Notes: generated by a model from the letters alone, not told the origin. A DNA stretch of 64,000 bases from Nocardioides sp. YR527 (GCF_900101045.1 NZ_FNFN01000004.1:1-64000); one strand, 5' to 3'; shown: positions 42,005-51,206, counted from the stretch's first letter. Numbers and translations: made by a program.

Positions 42005-42054
42005 CGCTGGTCTCGACACGCCTCCGCCTAGCGGCTCCGGCGGCTCGACCAGCG
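42005..42054. repeat. REP-like palindromic element between murD and ftsW
   Basis: CGCTGGTC at one end and GACCAGCG at the other frame inner arms GCCTCCGCC... and ...GGCTCCGGCGG. It has the same TCGAC core as the repeat region at 22.6 kb. It starts 3 nt after the murD stop and may trim or terminate mRNA in the middle of the dcw operon. Confidence 0.6.
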
Positions 42055-42149
42055 TGAGGGCGACACGCGCGGGGGAGATGCGCGGCGATCGCCGAGGCGG
42101 CGGCGAGAATGTAATCGACGTACGTCGCACCGCAACTGGGAGGTAGGCA

Positions 42150-43442
42150 GTGACGACCACCAGCCCCGACCAGACCGGTACCGGCTCGGCCGAGCAGGCC
42201 AAGGCGTACCCGAAGTCGGTCCTCGGCTACCTCAAGGCCTGGTTCCACGCGCTCCGGGTTGCGCTGAACCGGCCGCTGGCCGCCTACTACCTGCTGCTCA
42301 CCAGCACAGCGCTGCTGCTGACCATCGGGCTGATCATGGTGCTGAGCGCCTCGAGCGTGTGGGCCTACACCCAGATGGGCAACTCCTATGCGATCGTCGG
42401 GCGGCAGGTGCTCTGGGTGCTCATCGGCATCCCGTGCGCGTTCATCGCCTCCAGGATCCGACCCAAGCACCTGCGACGGCTGGCCTGGCCGGGGTACGTC
42501 ATCGCCTGCGTGCTGCTCTTCTTGACCATCTTCTTGGGCCACGACGTCAACGGCCAGCAGAACTGGATCGGGGCCGGCCCGGTCAAGATCCAGCCGAGCG
42601 AGATCGCCAAGCTGGGGATCGTGCTGTGGGCGGCCCACGTCTACGCGCTCAAGGAGCGCCGGCTCGACAGTCTCCACGAGGTGCTGATGCCGGTCCTGCC
42701 CGGCATCGCGCTGGCCACCGGGCTCGTCCTCGCCGGCCGCGATCTCGGCACCGCCCTGGTCTTCTTCGCGATCGTGCTCGGGATGCTGTGGGTGGTCGGG
42801 GCGCCCGGGCGGCTCTTCGGGATCGCGATCTCGATCATCGGCGTCTCGGTGCTGTTCCTGATCAGCACCGACACCGAGCGGCTAGCCCGGCTGACCAGCT
42901 TCGTGGACCCGTTCAAGGACTACCACGGACAGGGCTGGCAGCCCTCCCACGGTCTCTACGCACTCAGCTCCGGCGGTGTCCTGGGGCAGGGGATCGGGGC
43001 GTCGCAGCAGAAGTGGGGCGACCTGCCCGAGGCCCACACCGACTACATCTTCGCGGTGCTGGGCGAGGAGCTCGGCCTGGTCGGCACCCTGCTCGTCGTC
43101 GGCCTCTTCCTGACCCTCGCCTTCGCCCTGGTCAAGGTCGCGCGCCAGACCGACCGGCCGTTCGTACGCTACTTCAGCTTCGGCGTGCTGGTCTGGCTGC
43201 TGGGCCAGATGATCATCAACGTGGGCATGGTGCTCGCGCTGCTGCCGGTCATCGGCATCCCGCTGCCGCTGGTCTCCTACGGCGGCTCCGCGCTGATCCC
43301 GTCGATGGTGGCGCTGGGCGTCGTGATCGGCTTCGCCCGTCGTGAACCGGCGGCAGCCGCGGCGCTGAAGCAGCGTAAAGCCTTGGCAAAGGATCGGGCA
43401 CGTCAGGCAGCCGCTTACCGGTCCGCTCAACGCAACCGATAA
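42150..43442 (+). CDS. ftsW: Septal peptidoglycan glycosyltransferase FtsW (SEDS family)
   Basis: Membrane protein of 430 residues with about ten helices. SEDS features: GLIMVLSASSVWAY in helix 1, GPVKIQPSEIAKLGIVLW, AGRDLGTALVFF, GASQQKWGDLPEAHTDYIF in the large outer loop and PLVSYGGSALIPSM at the end. It polymerises lipid II at the septum with FtsI. GTG 42150 has GGGAGG 6 nt upstream. The 147-bp gap before it carries a REP-like element. The cytoplasmic tail is basic and Ala-rich. Confidence 0.93.
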   Translation: MTTTSPDQTGTGSAEQAKAYPKSVLGYLKAWFHALRVALNRPLAAYYLLLTSTALLLTIGLIMVLSASSVWAYTQMGNSYAIVGRQVLWVLIGIPCAFIASRIRPKHLRRLAWPGYVIACVLLFLTIFLGHDVNGQQNWIGAGPVKIQPSEIAKLGIVLWAAHVYALKERRLDSLHEVLMPVLPGIALATGLVLAGRDLGTALVFFAIVLGMLWVVGAPGRLFGIAISIIGVSVLFLISTDTERLARLTSFVDPFKDYHGQGWQPSHGLYALSSGGVLGQGIGASQQKWGDLPEAHTDYIFAVLGEELGLVGTLLVVGLFLTLAFALVKVARQTDRPFVRYFSFGVLVWLLGQMIINVGMVLALLPVIGIPLPLVSYGGSALIPSMVALGVVIGFARREPAAAAALKQRKALAKDRARQAAAYRSAQRNR

Positions 43443-43455
43443 GTTCGGACGCATC

Positions 43456-44532
43456 ATGAAGGCCCTCCTCGCCGGTGGTGGCACCGCCGGACACACATCC
43501 CCCCTGCTCGCCACGGCTGATGCCCTGCGCCGTCTGGATCCCAGCGTGGAGGTGACCTGCCTCGGTACGCCTCGCGGCCTGGAGAACCAGGTGGTTCCCG
43601 CCGCCGGCTACCCGCTCGAGCTGATCCCGCCGGTCCCGATGCCGCGCCAGCTCAGCAGCGACCTGCTGAAAGTGCCGGCCAACCTCAAGGGCGCGGTCGA
43701 CGCGACCTACGAGGTGCTCGACCGGGTCAAGCCCGACGTGGTCGTCGGCTACGGCGGGTACGTCTCGATGCCGGCCTACCTGGCCGCGAAGCGGCGCCAC
43801 ATCCCGATCGTCGTGCACGAGGGCAACGCCATGCCGGGTCTCGCCAACAAGGCGGGAGCCCGGGTCGCCGACCGGGTCGCGGTGAGCTTCCCGGACACCA
43901 AGCTGCCCAAGGCCGAATACATCGGGCTGCCGATCCGCCGGATGATCTCGACGCTGGACCGCTGGGCGCTGCGCGCTGAGGCGCGCAGCTTCTTCGGGCT
44001 CGACCAGCACCGCCCCACGATCGTGGTCACCGGCGGCTCGCAGGGCGCCCGGACGATCAACGAGTCGGTCTCCGGCGCCTACCCGGCCCTGGCCCGCAAC
44101 GGGATCCAGGTGCTCCACGTGATCGGCCCGAAGAACGAGCTGGCCTCGCCCGGCCCCGGCTACCACGTGCTCAACTACGTCGACCGGATGGACCTCGCGC
44201 TGGCCGCGGCCGACCTGATGATCTGCCGCTCCGGCGCCAACTCGGTGATCGAGGCCAGTGCCGTCGGGGTCCCGGCCGTCTACGTACCTCTCCCGATCGG
44301 CAACGGCGAGCAGTCGCTCAACGCGCGCGCCGTCGTCGACGCCGGCGGCGCGATGCTGGTCTCCGACGCCGACATGAGCGCCGCGTGGGTCAGCAGCCAC
44401 GTACCCCCGATCGTCACCGACCGCGCCCGGCTGGAGGCGATGTCCAAGGCCGCCAGCGACCTGGTGCCGCGGGATGCGGACGAGCGGCTGGCACGGATCG
44501 TGATGGAGACCGCGCAAGGAGGTTCCCGATGA
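43456..44532 (+). CDS. murG: UDP-GlcNAc:lipid I N-acetylglucosaminyltransferase MurG
   Basis: GT28 glycosyltransferase of 358 residues that makes lipid II at the inner face of the membrane. Signatures: LLAGGGTAGHTSPLLATADAL at the N-terminus, GYGGYVSMPAYLAAK, HEGNAMPGLANK, VTGGSQGARTIN and the donor-binding RSGANSVIEASAVGVPAVYVPLP with the downstream EQSLNA. It starts 13 bp after ftsW and overlaps murC (ATGA). Confidence 0.94.
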   Translation: MKALLAGGGTAGHTSPLLATADALRRLDPSVEVTCLGTPRGLENQVVPAAGYPLELIPPVPMPRQLSSDLLKVPANLKGAVDATYEVLDRVKPDVVVGYGGYVSMPAYLAAKRRHIPIVVHEGNAMPGLANKAGARVADRVAVSFPDTKLPKAEYIGLPIRRMISTLDRWALRAEARSFFGLDQHRPTIVVTGGSQGARTINESVSGAYPALARNGIQVLHVIGPKNELASPGPGYHVLNYVDRMDLALAAADLMICRSGANSVIEASAVGVPAVYVPLPIGNGEQSLNARAVVDAGGAMLVSDADMSAAWVSSHVPPIVTDRARLEAMSKAASDLVPRDADERLARIVMETAQGGSR

Positions 44533-45947
44533 GAGTTCCGGTTCCCGAGCACATCCTTCCCGCCGAGCAGCTGGGCAGGGTCCATTTCATCGGCATCGGT
44601 GGGGCGGGCCTCTCGGCGATCGCCCGGGTGATGCTGGCCCGCGGGATCCAGGTCTCCGGCAGCGACGGCGCCGACTCCTCGATGGTCGCCGCGTTGCGCG
44701 AGGAGGGTGCGACCGTCCACGTCGGCCACGCGGCCGAGCAGGTCGAGGGTGTCGACACGCTGATCGTCTCCACGGCGATCCGCGAGGACAACCCCGAGTA
44801 CGTCGCGGCCGTCGAGAAGGGTCTGCGGATCTACCCGCGCTCGGCCGGCCTGGCCTCGGTGATGGAGGGCCGCCGCGTCCTCGCCGTCGCCGGCACCCAC
44901 GGCAAGACCACCACCACCTCGCTGCTGACCGTCTCCCTGCAGGCCGCGGGCGCCGCGCCGACCTACACCGTCGGTGGCGAGCTGGCCGCCTCGGGCACCA
45001 ACGCCGCCGAGGGTTCGGGCGACCTGTTCGTGGCCGAGGCCGACGAGTCCGACGGCGCCTTCCTGGTCTACAAGCCCTACGCCGCGGTCGTCACCAACGT
45101 CGAGGCCGACCACCTCGACCAGTGGGGGACCGAGGAGGCCTACCGGGAGGGGTTCGCCCAGTTCGTGGGGCGGCTGGCTCCCGACGGGTTCCTGGTCGCG
45201 GTCATCGACGACCCCGGCGCCGCCGACCTGCGCCACGTCGCCCACTCGCTCGGCCGCCGCTTCATCGGCGTCGGTGAGTCGGAGCTGGCCGACGTACGCG
45301 CCGTCGACGTCGTCCTGGAGGGCACCACCTCCTCCTTCACCGTCGTCGACGGACTCGACGAGCTCGGCCGGATCACCCTGCAGATCCCCGGGCGCCACTA
45401 CGTCGCCGACGCGTTGGCCGCGTTGACGGTCGGCCTGCGCCTGGGTCACTCCTTCGACCTGCTCAAGGCGGGGCTGGAGTCGTTCACCGGCACCCGGCGG
45501 CGGATGGAGCGCAAGGGCGAGGCCGCAGGCGTACGCGTCTACGACTCCTACGCCCACCACCCCTCCGAGATCGCCGGCGACCTCGTCTCCGGCCGGTCCG
45601 TGGCGGGGCAGGGGCGGCTCATCGTCGCCTTCCAGCCGCACATGGTCTCCCGCACCCGGATCTTCGGTGAGGAGATGGGCCGCGTGCTCGGCGCCGCCGA
45701 CGAGGTGGTCGTCCTCGACGTCTACCTCGCCCGCGAGGACTACGACCCCGAGGTCACCGGCAAGCTGGTCGCCGACGCGGTGCCGCTGCCGCCCGACCGG
45801 GTCGTCAGCGTCGCCGGGCTCGAGGAGGCCGCCGCCGAGCTGGCCCGCCGCGCCCGACCGGGTGACCTGGTTCTCACCCTCGGGGCGGGTACCGTGACCG
45901 AGGTGGGCCCGATGGTGCTCGCCAGGCTACGTAAGGCAGAGCAGTAA
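44529..45947 (+). CDS. murC: UDP-MurNAc:L-alanine ligase MurC
   Basis: Protein of 472 residues catalysing the first amino-acid addition in peptidoglycan precursor synthesis. HFIGIGGAGLSAIARVML is the N-terminal UDP-MurNAc domain, GTHGKTTTTSLL the ATP loop, EADESDGAFL the metal site and DSYAHHPSEI the C-terminal domain signature. Four-base overlap with murG; ftsQ follows after 17 bp. No murB lies between murC and ftsQ, although some bacteria have it there. Confidence 0.94.
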   Translation: MRVPVPEHILPAEQLGRVHFIGIGGAGLSAIARVMLARGIQVSGSDGADSSMVAALREEGATVHVGHAAEQVEGVDTLIVSTAIREDNPEYVAAVEKGLRIYPRSAGLASVMEGRRVLAVAGTHGKTTTTSLLTVSLQAAGAAPTYTVGGELAASGTNAAEGSGDLFVAEADESDGAFLVYKPYAAVVTNVEADHLDQWGTEEAYREGFAQFVGRLAPDGFLVAVIDDPGAADLRHVAHSLGRRFIGVGESELADVRAVDVVLEGTTSSFTVVDGLDELGRITLQIPGRHYVADALAALTVGLRLGHSFDLLKAGLESFTGTRRRMERKGEAAGVRVYDSYAHHPSEIAGDLVSGRSVAGQGRLIVAFQPHMVSRTRIFGEEMGRVLGAADEVVVLDVYLAREDYDPEVTGKLVADAVPLPPDRVVSVAGLEEAAAELARRARPGDLVLTLGAGTVTEVGPMVLARLRKAEQ

Positions 45948-45964
45948 CGCTGGGGGAGGCGAGC

Positions 45965-46879
45965 ATGGCGGAGAAGGGGCCGGGCGCGGACGCCGAGATC
46001 GCCGAGGCTCTGGAGATCGCCCGGTCGGCGTCCGCGGAGCGCGAGATCGACCTTGCGTCGGAGGAGGCCAAGGCCGGGGCGGAGTCGAGCACCGAACCGG
46101 AGCCGGAGGAGTCTGGTGACGAGCCTGCCGCGGTCGATCCGGCGACGTTGAAGAGCCGCAAGGCCTTCGCCCGGCGCCAGTGGCGTCGGCGCTGGCTCGC
46201 CTGGCGCTACCTCATCGTCGGCACCCTGGTCATCGCCCTCCTGCTCGGCGGGATCTGGGCGGTCTACTTCTCCACCTGGCTGCAGGTCAAGGGCACCTCG
46301 GTGCACGGCTCGATGAAGATGACCAGCGCCAAGCAGGTCGTCGAGTTCGCGGCGGTCCCGGTCGGCGAGCCGCTGGCCACCGCCGACCTCGAGGCGGTGC
46401 AGGTGCGGGTGCTCAACGGGCTGCCGATGGTGCGCTCGGTCAACGTCTCGCGCGAGTGGCCCGACAAGATCCGGGTCGACGTCACCGAGCGTACGCCGGT
46501 GGCCGTCGTCTCCATCGGCGGCCGGCTCCGCGCGCTCGACGAGACCGGCACCGTCTTCTGGGACTACAAGAAGGCGCCCTCGGGCCTACCGATGGTGAAC
46601 ACCGTGACCGGCACCAACTCCGACGCGCTCCGCGAGGCCGCCGCGGTGGCCTCGGCGCTCCCGGCCGACCTGGCCAAGAGGGTCGACCACGTCGAGGTGA
46701 CCACCGTCGACTCGATCTCCCTGGAGCTGCGCAACGACAAGCGGGTGGTGTGGGGGAGCAGCGCCCAGTCCGACACCAAGGCTGAGGTGCTGGTCGCGCT
46801 GATGAAGGCGGAGCCCGACGTGGCCCGCTACGACGTCTCCGTGCCCGGCCAGCCGGTCACCAGCAAGACCGTCGGCTGA
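45965..46879 (+). CDS. ftsQ: Cell division protein FtsQ (POTRA domain)
   Basis: Bitopic protein of 304 residues. An acidic cytoplasmic N-terminus (about 1-60) and a basic stop-transfer stretch precede one helix (about 82-102). The POTRA domain follows (VKGTSVHGSMKMTSAKQVVE; LEAVQVRVLNGLPMVRSVNV), then the FtsQ beta-domain (WPDKIRVDVTERTPVAVV). It recruits FtsL and the septal synthases. GGGGGAGG upstream supports ATG 45965. A small hairpin follows, and ftsZ has its own leader. Confidence 0.9.
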   Translation: MAEKGPGADAEIAEALEIARSASAEREIDLASEEAKAGAESSTEPEPEESGDEPAAVDPATLKSRKAFARRQWRRRWLAWRYLIVGTLVIALLLGGIWAVYFSTWLQVKGTSVHGSMKMTSAKQVVEFAAVPVGEPLATADLEAVQVRVLNGLPMVRSVNVSREWPDKIRVDVTERTPVAVVSIGGRLRALDETGTVFWDYKKAPSGLPMVNTVTGTNSDALREAAAVASALPADLAKRVDHVEVTTVDSISLELRNDKRVVWGSSAQSDTKAEVLVALMKAEPDVARYDVSVPGQPVTSKTVG

Positions 46880-46885
46880 TCCTGC

Positions 46886-46902
46886 GTAGGGATCTCCCCT
46901 AC
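46886..46902 (+). terminator. Small hairpin after ftsQ
   Basis: GTAGGG (46886-46891) pairs with CCCTAC (46897-46902), loop ATCTC. It could be a weak terminator or attenuator separating ftsQ from ftsZ. Confidence 0.35.
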
Positions 46903-46994
46903 CGGACGGCAACGGATGGGCACAACTGATCCGCGTCCGCGTGTCGCGCCAGTTTGAGGACGTACGTCTGCCTACTGTTCTGAGAACGGCGAGG

Positions 46995-47030
46995 TTGACA
47001 TAACTATAACCCTCAGGTTGAGGGTAAGGG
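46995..47030 (+). promoter_or_regulatory. ftsZ leader: -35-like TTGACA and an A+T-rich dyad
   Basis: TTGACA (46995-47000) is followed by a strongly A+T-rich run. The dyad ACCCTCA-GGT-TGAGGGT (47009-47025) comes next, then GGGTTAAG-type sequence. No clean -10 stands at 17 bp. Upstream, TACTGT (46973-46978) may be the -10 of a second promoter. The 197-bp gap holds no gene. Confidence 0.5.
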
Positions 47031-47076
47031 TTAAGAACCACCGTAGGACCAACCAGCGATCGAAGGGGCGACCACC

Positions 47077-48315
47077 GTGGGAGCTGCACAGAACTATCTG
47101 GCGATCATCAAGGTCGTCGGCATCGGTGGCGGCGGCGTCAACGCTGTCAACCGGATGATCGAGGTCGGCCTCAAGGGGGTCGAGTTCATCGCCATCAACA
47201 CCGACGCCCAGGCGCTGCTGATGAGCGACGCCGACGTCAAGCTCGACATCGGTCGCGAGCTGACCCGCGGTCTCGGTGCCGGCGCCAACCCGAGCGTGGG
47301 GGAGAGCGCCGCCGAGGACCACGCCGACGAGATCGAAGAGGTCATCAAGGGCGCCGACATGGTCTTCGTGACCGCCGGCGAGGGTGGCGGCACCGGCACC
47401 GGCGGTGCTCCGGTCGTGGCCCGCATCGCCCGCTCCCTCGGCGCCCTGACCATCGGTGTGGTGACCCGCCCGTTCGCCTTCGAGGGCCGTCGTCGCGCCA
47501 ACTCCGCCGAGGAGGGGATCAGCAAGCTCCGCGAGGAGGTCGACACCCTCATCGTCATCCCCAACGACCGGCTGCTGTCGATCTCGGACCGCAACGTGTC
47601 GGTGATGGACGCGTTCCGCCAGGCCGACCAGGTGCTGCTGCAGGGTGTCTCAGGCATCACCGACCTGATCACCACGCCCGGCCTGATCAACCTCGACTTC
47701 GCCGACGTGAAGTCGGTCATGTCCAACGCCGGCTCGGCGCTGATGGGCATCGGCTCGGCGCGCGGCGACAACCGCAGCGTCGAGGCTGCCGAGATGGCCG
47801 TCTCCTCGCCGCTGCTGGAGGCGTCGATCGACGGCGCCCACGGGGTCCTGCTCTCGATCGCGGGTGGCTCCGACCTCGGCCTCTTCGAGATCAACGAGGC
47901 TGCTGCGCTGGTCGCCGACGCGGTCCACCAGGAGGCCAACATCATCTTCGGCGCGACCATCGATGACGCGCTCGGTGACGAGGTCCGGGTCACGGTGATC
48001 GCCGCCGGCTTCGACGGCGGCATGCCCAAGCGCCGCGAGGGCGCCTCGGCGCTCGGCAGCGTGCAGGGCCGCTCCAGCGGCGCCCAGTCCGCCGGCAACG
48101 GCGAGACCGCCGCCGTGGCCACCGCGGTCGCGACCCGTCGCGCCGAGGAGCCCGAGGAGACCCCTGCCGCTGCGCCGGCCAAGCCCGCCCAGCCGGCCCC
48201 GGCCACGCCTCCGCCCGCGGCTCCGCCGGCCGAGCCCGCCCCGGTCGCCAAGAAGCCCGCTCCCAGCGTCCAGTTCAGCGATGATGAGCTCGACGTTCCC
48301 GATTTCTTGAAGTAG
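47077..48315 (+). CDS. ftsZ: Cell division GTPase FtsZ
   Basis: Tubulin homologue of 412 residues that forms the Z-ring. Visible features: [17 protein letters not shown] at the N-terminus, the tubulin signature GGGTGTG at residues 103-109, [18 protein letters not shown] and the T7 loop [11 protein letters not shown] with the catalytic Asp. After about residue 320 comes an Ala/Pro/Glu-rich linker and the conserved C-terminal peptide [11 protein letters not shown], which binds SepF and other tethers. GTG 47077 gives the usual short N-terminus. Confidence 0.96.
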   Translation: MGAAQNYLAIIKVVGIGGGGVNAVNRMIEVGLKGVEFIAINTDAQALLMSDADVKLDIGRELTRGLGAGANPSVGESAAEDHADEIEEVIKGADMVFVTAGEGGGTGTGGAPVVARIARSLGALTIGVVTRPFAFEGRRRANSAEEGISKLREEVDTLIVIPNDRLLSISDRNVSVMDAFRQADQVLLQGVSGITDLITTPGLINLDFADVKSVMSNAGSALMGIGSARGDNRSVEAAEMAVSSPLLEASIDGAHGVLLSIAGGSDLGLFEINEAAALVADAVHQEANIIFGATIDDALGDEVRVTVIAAGFDGGMPKRREGASALGSVQGRSSGAQSAGNGETAAVATAVATRRAEEPEETPAAAPAKPAQPAPATPPPAAPPAEPAPVAKKPAPSVQFSDDELDVPDFLK

Positions 48316-48323
48316 GTCCCCGG

Positions 48324-49034
48324 TTGTATTCGTTCCGAGCCTCAGCAGGCCTCGTCGACCTGGCGTTCACCGACAGGTACGGCGGGGTCAGCCTCGCTCC
48401 GTACGCCGAGCTCAACCTGGCGGTCAGCGGCTCGGACTCGGCCGACGCGAAGGCCGAGAACCATCGGCTGCTGTTGGCCGACTTCGCCGACGGTGCGCCC
48501 TACGCCGACCTCTACCAGGTCCACGGCAACGCGGTCGTCGACGCGGCGTGCGGCACCCGCCCCGAGGCGGACGGGATCGTCACCACCGAGCGTGACCTGG
48601 TGCTCCTGGTCCGCACCGCCGACTGCGTACCCGTGCTGTTCGCCGACGAGGCGGCCGGGGTCATCGGCGCGGCGCACGCCGGACGCAAGGGGATGGCGGT
48701 CGGGGTCGTGCCCGAGACCATCGCCCGGATGCGCGCGCTCGGCGCGACGCGGATCACCGCCTGGGTCGGACCGCACGTGTGCGGCAAGTGCTACGAGGTG
48801 CCTGCCGAGATGCAGGAGGAGATCGCCGCGGTCGAGCCGGCCACGCGTGCCACCACGAGCTGGGGCACCCCGAGCCTCGACGTCGGCGCCGGAGTGCTCG
48901 CCCAGCTCGCCCGTGAGGGCGTCGAGACGGTCGACGCCAGCCGCTGCACCCGCGAGTCCGAGGACCTCTACTCCTACCGCCGTGACGGCGCCGGCATGTC
49001 GCTGGGTGCCCTGATCCGGCTGCGTGGTGCCTGA
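48324..49034 (+). CDS. pgeF: Peptidoglycan editing factor PgeF / purine nucleoside phosphorylase (YfiH, DUF152)
   Basis: Protein of 236 residues. The zinc/catalytic residues of the YfiH family are present in LYQVHGNAVV (His), RTADCVPVLFAD (Cys) and GAAHAGRKGM (His). Homologues act on purine nucleosides, and in E. coli on mis-made UDP-MurNAc-L-Ser. The start is TTG 48324, 8 bp after the ftsZ stop, without a good Shine-Dalgarno, so it probably depends on ftsZ translation. The stop overlaps yggS (TGATG). The ftsZ-pgeF-yggS-sepF order is standard in actinobacteria. Confidence 0.87.
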   Translation: MYSFRASAGLVDLAFTDRYGGVSLAPYAELNLAVSGSDSADAKAENHRLLLADFADGAPYADLYQVHGNAVVDAACGTRPEADGIVTTERDLVLLVRTADCVPVLFADEAAGVIGAAHAGRKGMAVGVVPETIARMRALGATRITAWVGPHVCGKCYEVPAEMQEEIAAVEPATRATTSWGTPSLDVGAGVLAQLAREGVETVDASRCTRESEDLYSYRRDGAGMSLGALIRLRGA

Positions 49035-49738
49035 TGGCCACCGATCGCGCCGATGAGATCGCCGCGGGGCTCGCCGAGACCCGCGAGCGGATCGCGGTGG
49101 CAGCCAAGGCCGCCGGTCGCCCCGCCGACGACGTCCACCTGGTCGTGGTCACCAAGTTCTTCCCCGCCTCCGACGTACGCATCCTGGCCGGTCTCGGCGT
49201 CACCGACGTCGGCGAGAACCGCCACCAGGAGGCGGCGGCCAAGGCGGCCGAGTGCGCCGACCTCGGGCTGCGCTGGCACTACGTCGGCGGGCTGCAGTCC
49301 AACAAGGCGGCGGCCGTGGCCGGATACGCCGACGTGGTCGAGTCCGTCGACCGCTCCTCCCTGCTGCCCCGGCTCAGCCGTGGCGCGGGGGAGCGCGGCC
49401 AGATCCTCGACGTGCTCCTGCAGGTCTCCCTCGACCCGCCCGGTCGCGAGGGTCGTGCCGGGGCGGATCCCGGTGACGTACGCGACCTGGCTGCCGAGGT
49501 CGAGGCGACCGACGGGCTCCGGCTGCGGGGCCTGATGGCGGTCGCGCCGCTGGGTGAGGAGCCGGAGCAGGCGTTCGTCCGGCTGGCGCGGATCCGCGAG
49601 GACTTCCTGGTCGAGTATCCCGAGGCGACGGTGCTGTCGGCGGGGATGAGCGGCGACCTGGAGCAGGCGATTGCCCATGGCGCGACACACGTACGTGTCG
49701 GGTCTGCGGTCCTCGGACAGAGGCCAACTGTCAAGTAA
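49034..49738 (+). CDS. YggS-family PLP homeostasis protein (PLPBP)
   Basis: Protein of 234 residues with the alanine-racemase-like TIM barrel. The PLP lysine is in HLVVVTKFFPASDV, followed by GENRHQEAAAKA, WHYVGGLQSNKA and the phosphate-binding SAGMSGDLEQAIAHGATHVRVGSAVLG. It buffers pyridoxal phosphate and has no known catalytic activity. One-base overlap with pgeF. The insertion around GREGRAGADPGDVR is slightly longer than usual. Confidence 0.9.
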   Translation: MATDRADEIAAGLAETRERIAVAAKAAGRPADDVHLVVVTKFFPASDVRILAGLGVTDVGENRHQEAAAKAAECADLGLRWHYVGGLQSNKAAAVAGYADVVESVDRSSLLPRLSRGAGERGQILDVLLQVSLDPPGREGRAGADPGDVRDLAAEVEATDGLRLRGLMAVAPLGEEPEQAFVRLARIREDFLVEYPEATVLSAGMSGDLEQAIAHGATHVRVGSAVLGQRPTVK

Positions 49739-49777
49739 TGTCTCGGACAGCAATACTTTGGGGAAGGTGGGACACAC

Positions 49778-50263
49778 ATGAGCGGCGCGATGCGCAGGTT
49801 CGGTGAATACCTCGGCCTGCTCGAGGACACCGGGTACGACGACGATGTCTACGAGGGCGACGACGACGAGACCCGCTCCCACCAGGCCGTCAAGGCGCCG
49901 GTGCGGTCGAAGCAGTCGCGTCCGGCCCCGGTGGCCGACCTTTCCGAGCGGCGACGAGCAACGGTGGTGCCTGCGGTGGCCGAGCTTTCCAAGATCATCA
50001 CGCTGACCCCGACGTCCTACAACGAAGCGCGTCAAGTCGGCGAGAACTACCGCGACGGCACGCCGGTGATCATGAACCTCACCGAGATGAACGATGCCGA
50101 CGCGAAACGGCTTGTCGACTTTGCCGCGGGCCTGATCTTTGCTACCTATGGGAACATCGAGAGGGTCACCAACAAGGTGTTTCTTATCTCACCTGCGAAC
50201 GTTTCGGTCACGGCTGAGGCCAAGCAGAGGATCGTTGAGGGCGGCTTCTTCAACCAGAGCTGA
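49778..50263 (+). CDS. sepF: Cell division protein SepF
   Basis: Protein of 161 residues. An N-terminal membrane-targeting amphipathic helix (MRRFGEYLGLL) is followed by an acidic and basic linker and the SepF domain (ITLTPTSYNEARQVGENYRDG; PVIMNLTEMNDADAKRLVDF; GLIFATYGNIERVTNKVFL). It tethers FtsZ to the membrane in actinobacteria, which lack FtsA. GGGAAGGTGGG precedes the ATG. The yggT gene that usually follows is not present. Confidence 0.94.
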   Translation: MSGAMRRFGEYLGLLEDTGYDDDVYEGDDDETRSHQAVKAPVRSKQSRPAPVADLSERRRATVVPAVAELSKIITLTPTSYNEARQVGENYRDGTPVIMNLTEMNDADAKRLVDFAAGLIFATYGNIERVTNKVFLISPANVSVTAEAKQRIVEGGFFNQS

Positions 50264-50306
50264 GGCCTTCGACACCTGCTCGTGGGTGCCTGGATGCGGT
50301 CCGCAT

Positions 50307-50335
50307 CTGGCATGTCTACGGACAGGCGCTAGAGT
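50307..50335 (+). promoter_or_regulatory. Candidate promoter of divIVA
   Basis: CTGGCA (50307-50312), 17 bp and TAGAGT (50330-50335) lie about 80 bp before the divIVA start, in the 152-bp gap that replaces yggT. Independent strong transcription of divIVA is expected because Wag31 is abundant. Confidence 0.4.
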
Positions 50336-50415
50336 TTCGACAGCATTACCTGATGCCGCCCCCCGGCGGTGCAGTCCGTACGTCTGAGTCAACCGAGTAA
50401 TGAATGGGTGAGGTC

Positions 50416-51183
50416 ATGCCGCTGACGCCAGAGGACGTGAGCAACAAGCGCTTTACTCCCGTCCGGCTCCGCGAGGGCTACGACATGGGCGAGGTGGACC
50501 AGTTCCTCGACGAGGTCGAGGCCGAACTGGCACGTCTCACCCGGGAGAACGACGACCTTCGCGGGAAGTTGGCATCTGCGCAGTCGGGTGGGGGTCCGTC
50601 CTTCCCGATGGCTCCCGAGCCGCCTGCTCCTGAGCCGATGCCGGCTCCTGAGCCGGTCTCGCACCAGATGCCGATGTATCAGGAGCCACCGCAGACCGGC
50701 GGTATCGAGACGATCCGGGTCGAGACCGTGCCGGAGGCGTCCAACGCCGCCGCGCGCCTGCTCGAGCTGGCCACGCGCAACCACGACGCGCTCATCGACA
50801 CGGCCAAGAACGACGCCGACAAGATCGTCGGCGAGGCCCGCACCAAGGCCGAGCGCCTCGAGGGCGAGTCGAAGTCGAAGGCCGACCGCATGGAGGCCGA
50901 TGCGCGCACTCGTGCGCAGATGCTCGACAGCGAGACCGCCGAGCGTCGCCAGCAGCTCTTCGGCGAGCTCGAGCGCGAGAAGGACAACCTGACCACCGAG
51001 GTCGACACCCTGCGCAACTTCGAGCGTGAGTACCGCTCCCGCTTGAAGAGCTACTTCACGCAGCAGCTCGACGCGCTCAACAACTCGGCTGAGTCACAGG
51101 CGCCCGTGATGGCGGCCGCCGTCAACGAGTCGGGCCCGGCGCCCAAGCGTCTGCGCTCCATCCTGGGGGAGGACGAGGGCTGA
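50416..51183 (+). CDS. divIVA: DivIVA / Wag31 polar growth protein
   Basis: Protein of 255 residues. The N-terminal lipid-binding domain is MPLTPEDVSNKRFTPVRLRE followed by YDMGEVDQFLDEVE. A Pro/Glu/Met-rich linker (about 60-100) and a long coiled coil (about 110-225) follow, ending in SILGEDEG. It marks cell poles by negative curvature and directs tip growth. ATG 50416 gives the canonical start and has GGTGAGG just upstream; the frame is open to 50404. A terminator follows. Confidence 0.94.
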   Translation: MPLTPEDVSNKRFTPVRLREGYDMGEVDQFLDEVEAELARLTRENDDLRGKLASAQSGGGPSFPMAPEPPAPEPMPAPEPVSHQMPMYQEPPQTGGIETIRVETVPEASNAAARLLELATRNHDALIDTAKNDADKIVGEARTKAERLEGESKSKADRMEADARTRAQMLDSETAERRQQLFGELEREKDNLTTEVDTLRNFEREYRSRLKSYFTQQLDALNNSAESQAPVMAAAVNESGPAPKRLRSILGEDEG

Positions 51184-51206
51184 GGCCCTCGTAGTCAGGC
51201 TTCCGT

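Noticed and set aside
50349..50375. 6C RNA hairpin ahead of divIVA, because of a C-run
   Set aside because: Only one hairpin with a short C-rich loop is present; the motif needs two with at least six loop cytosines.
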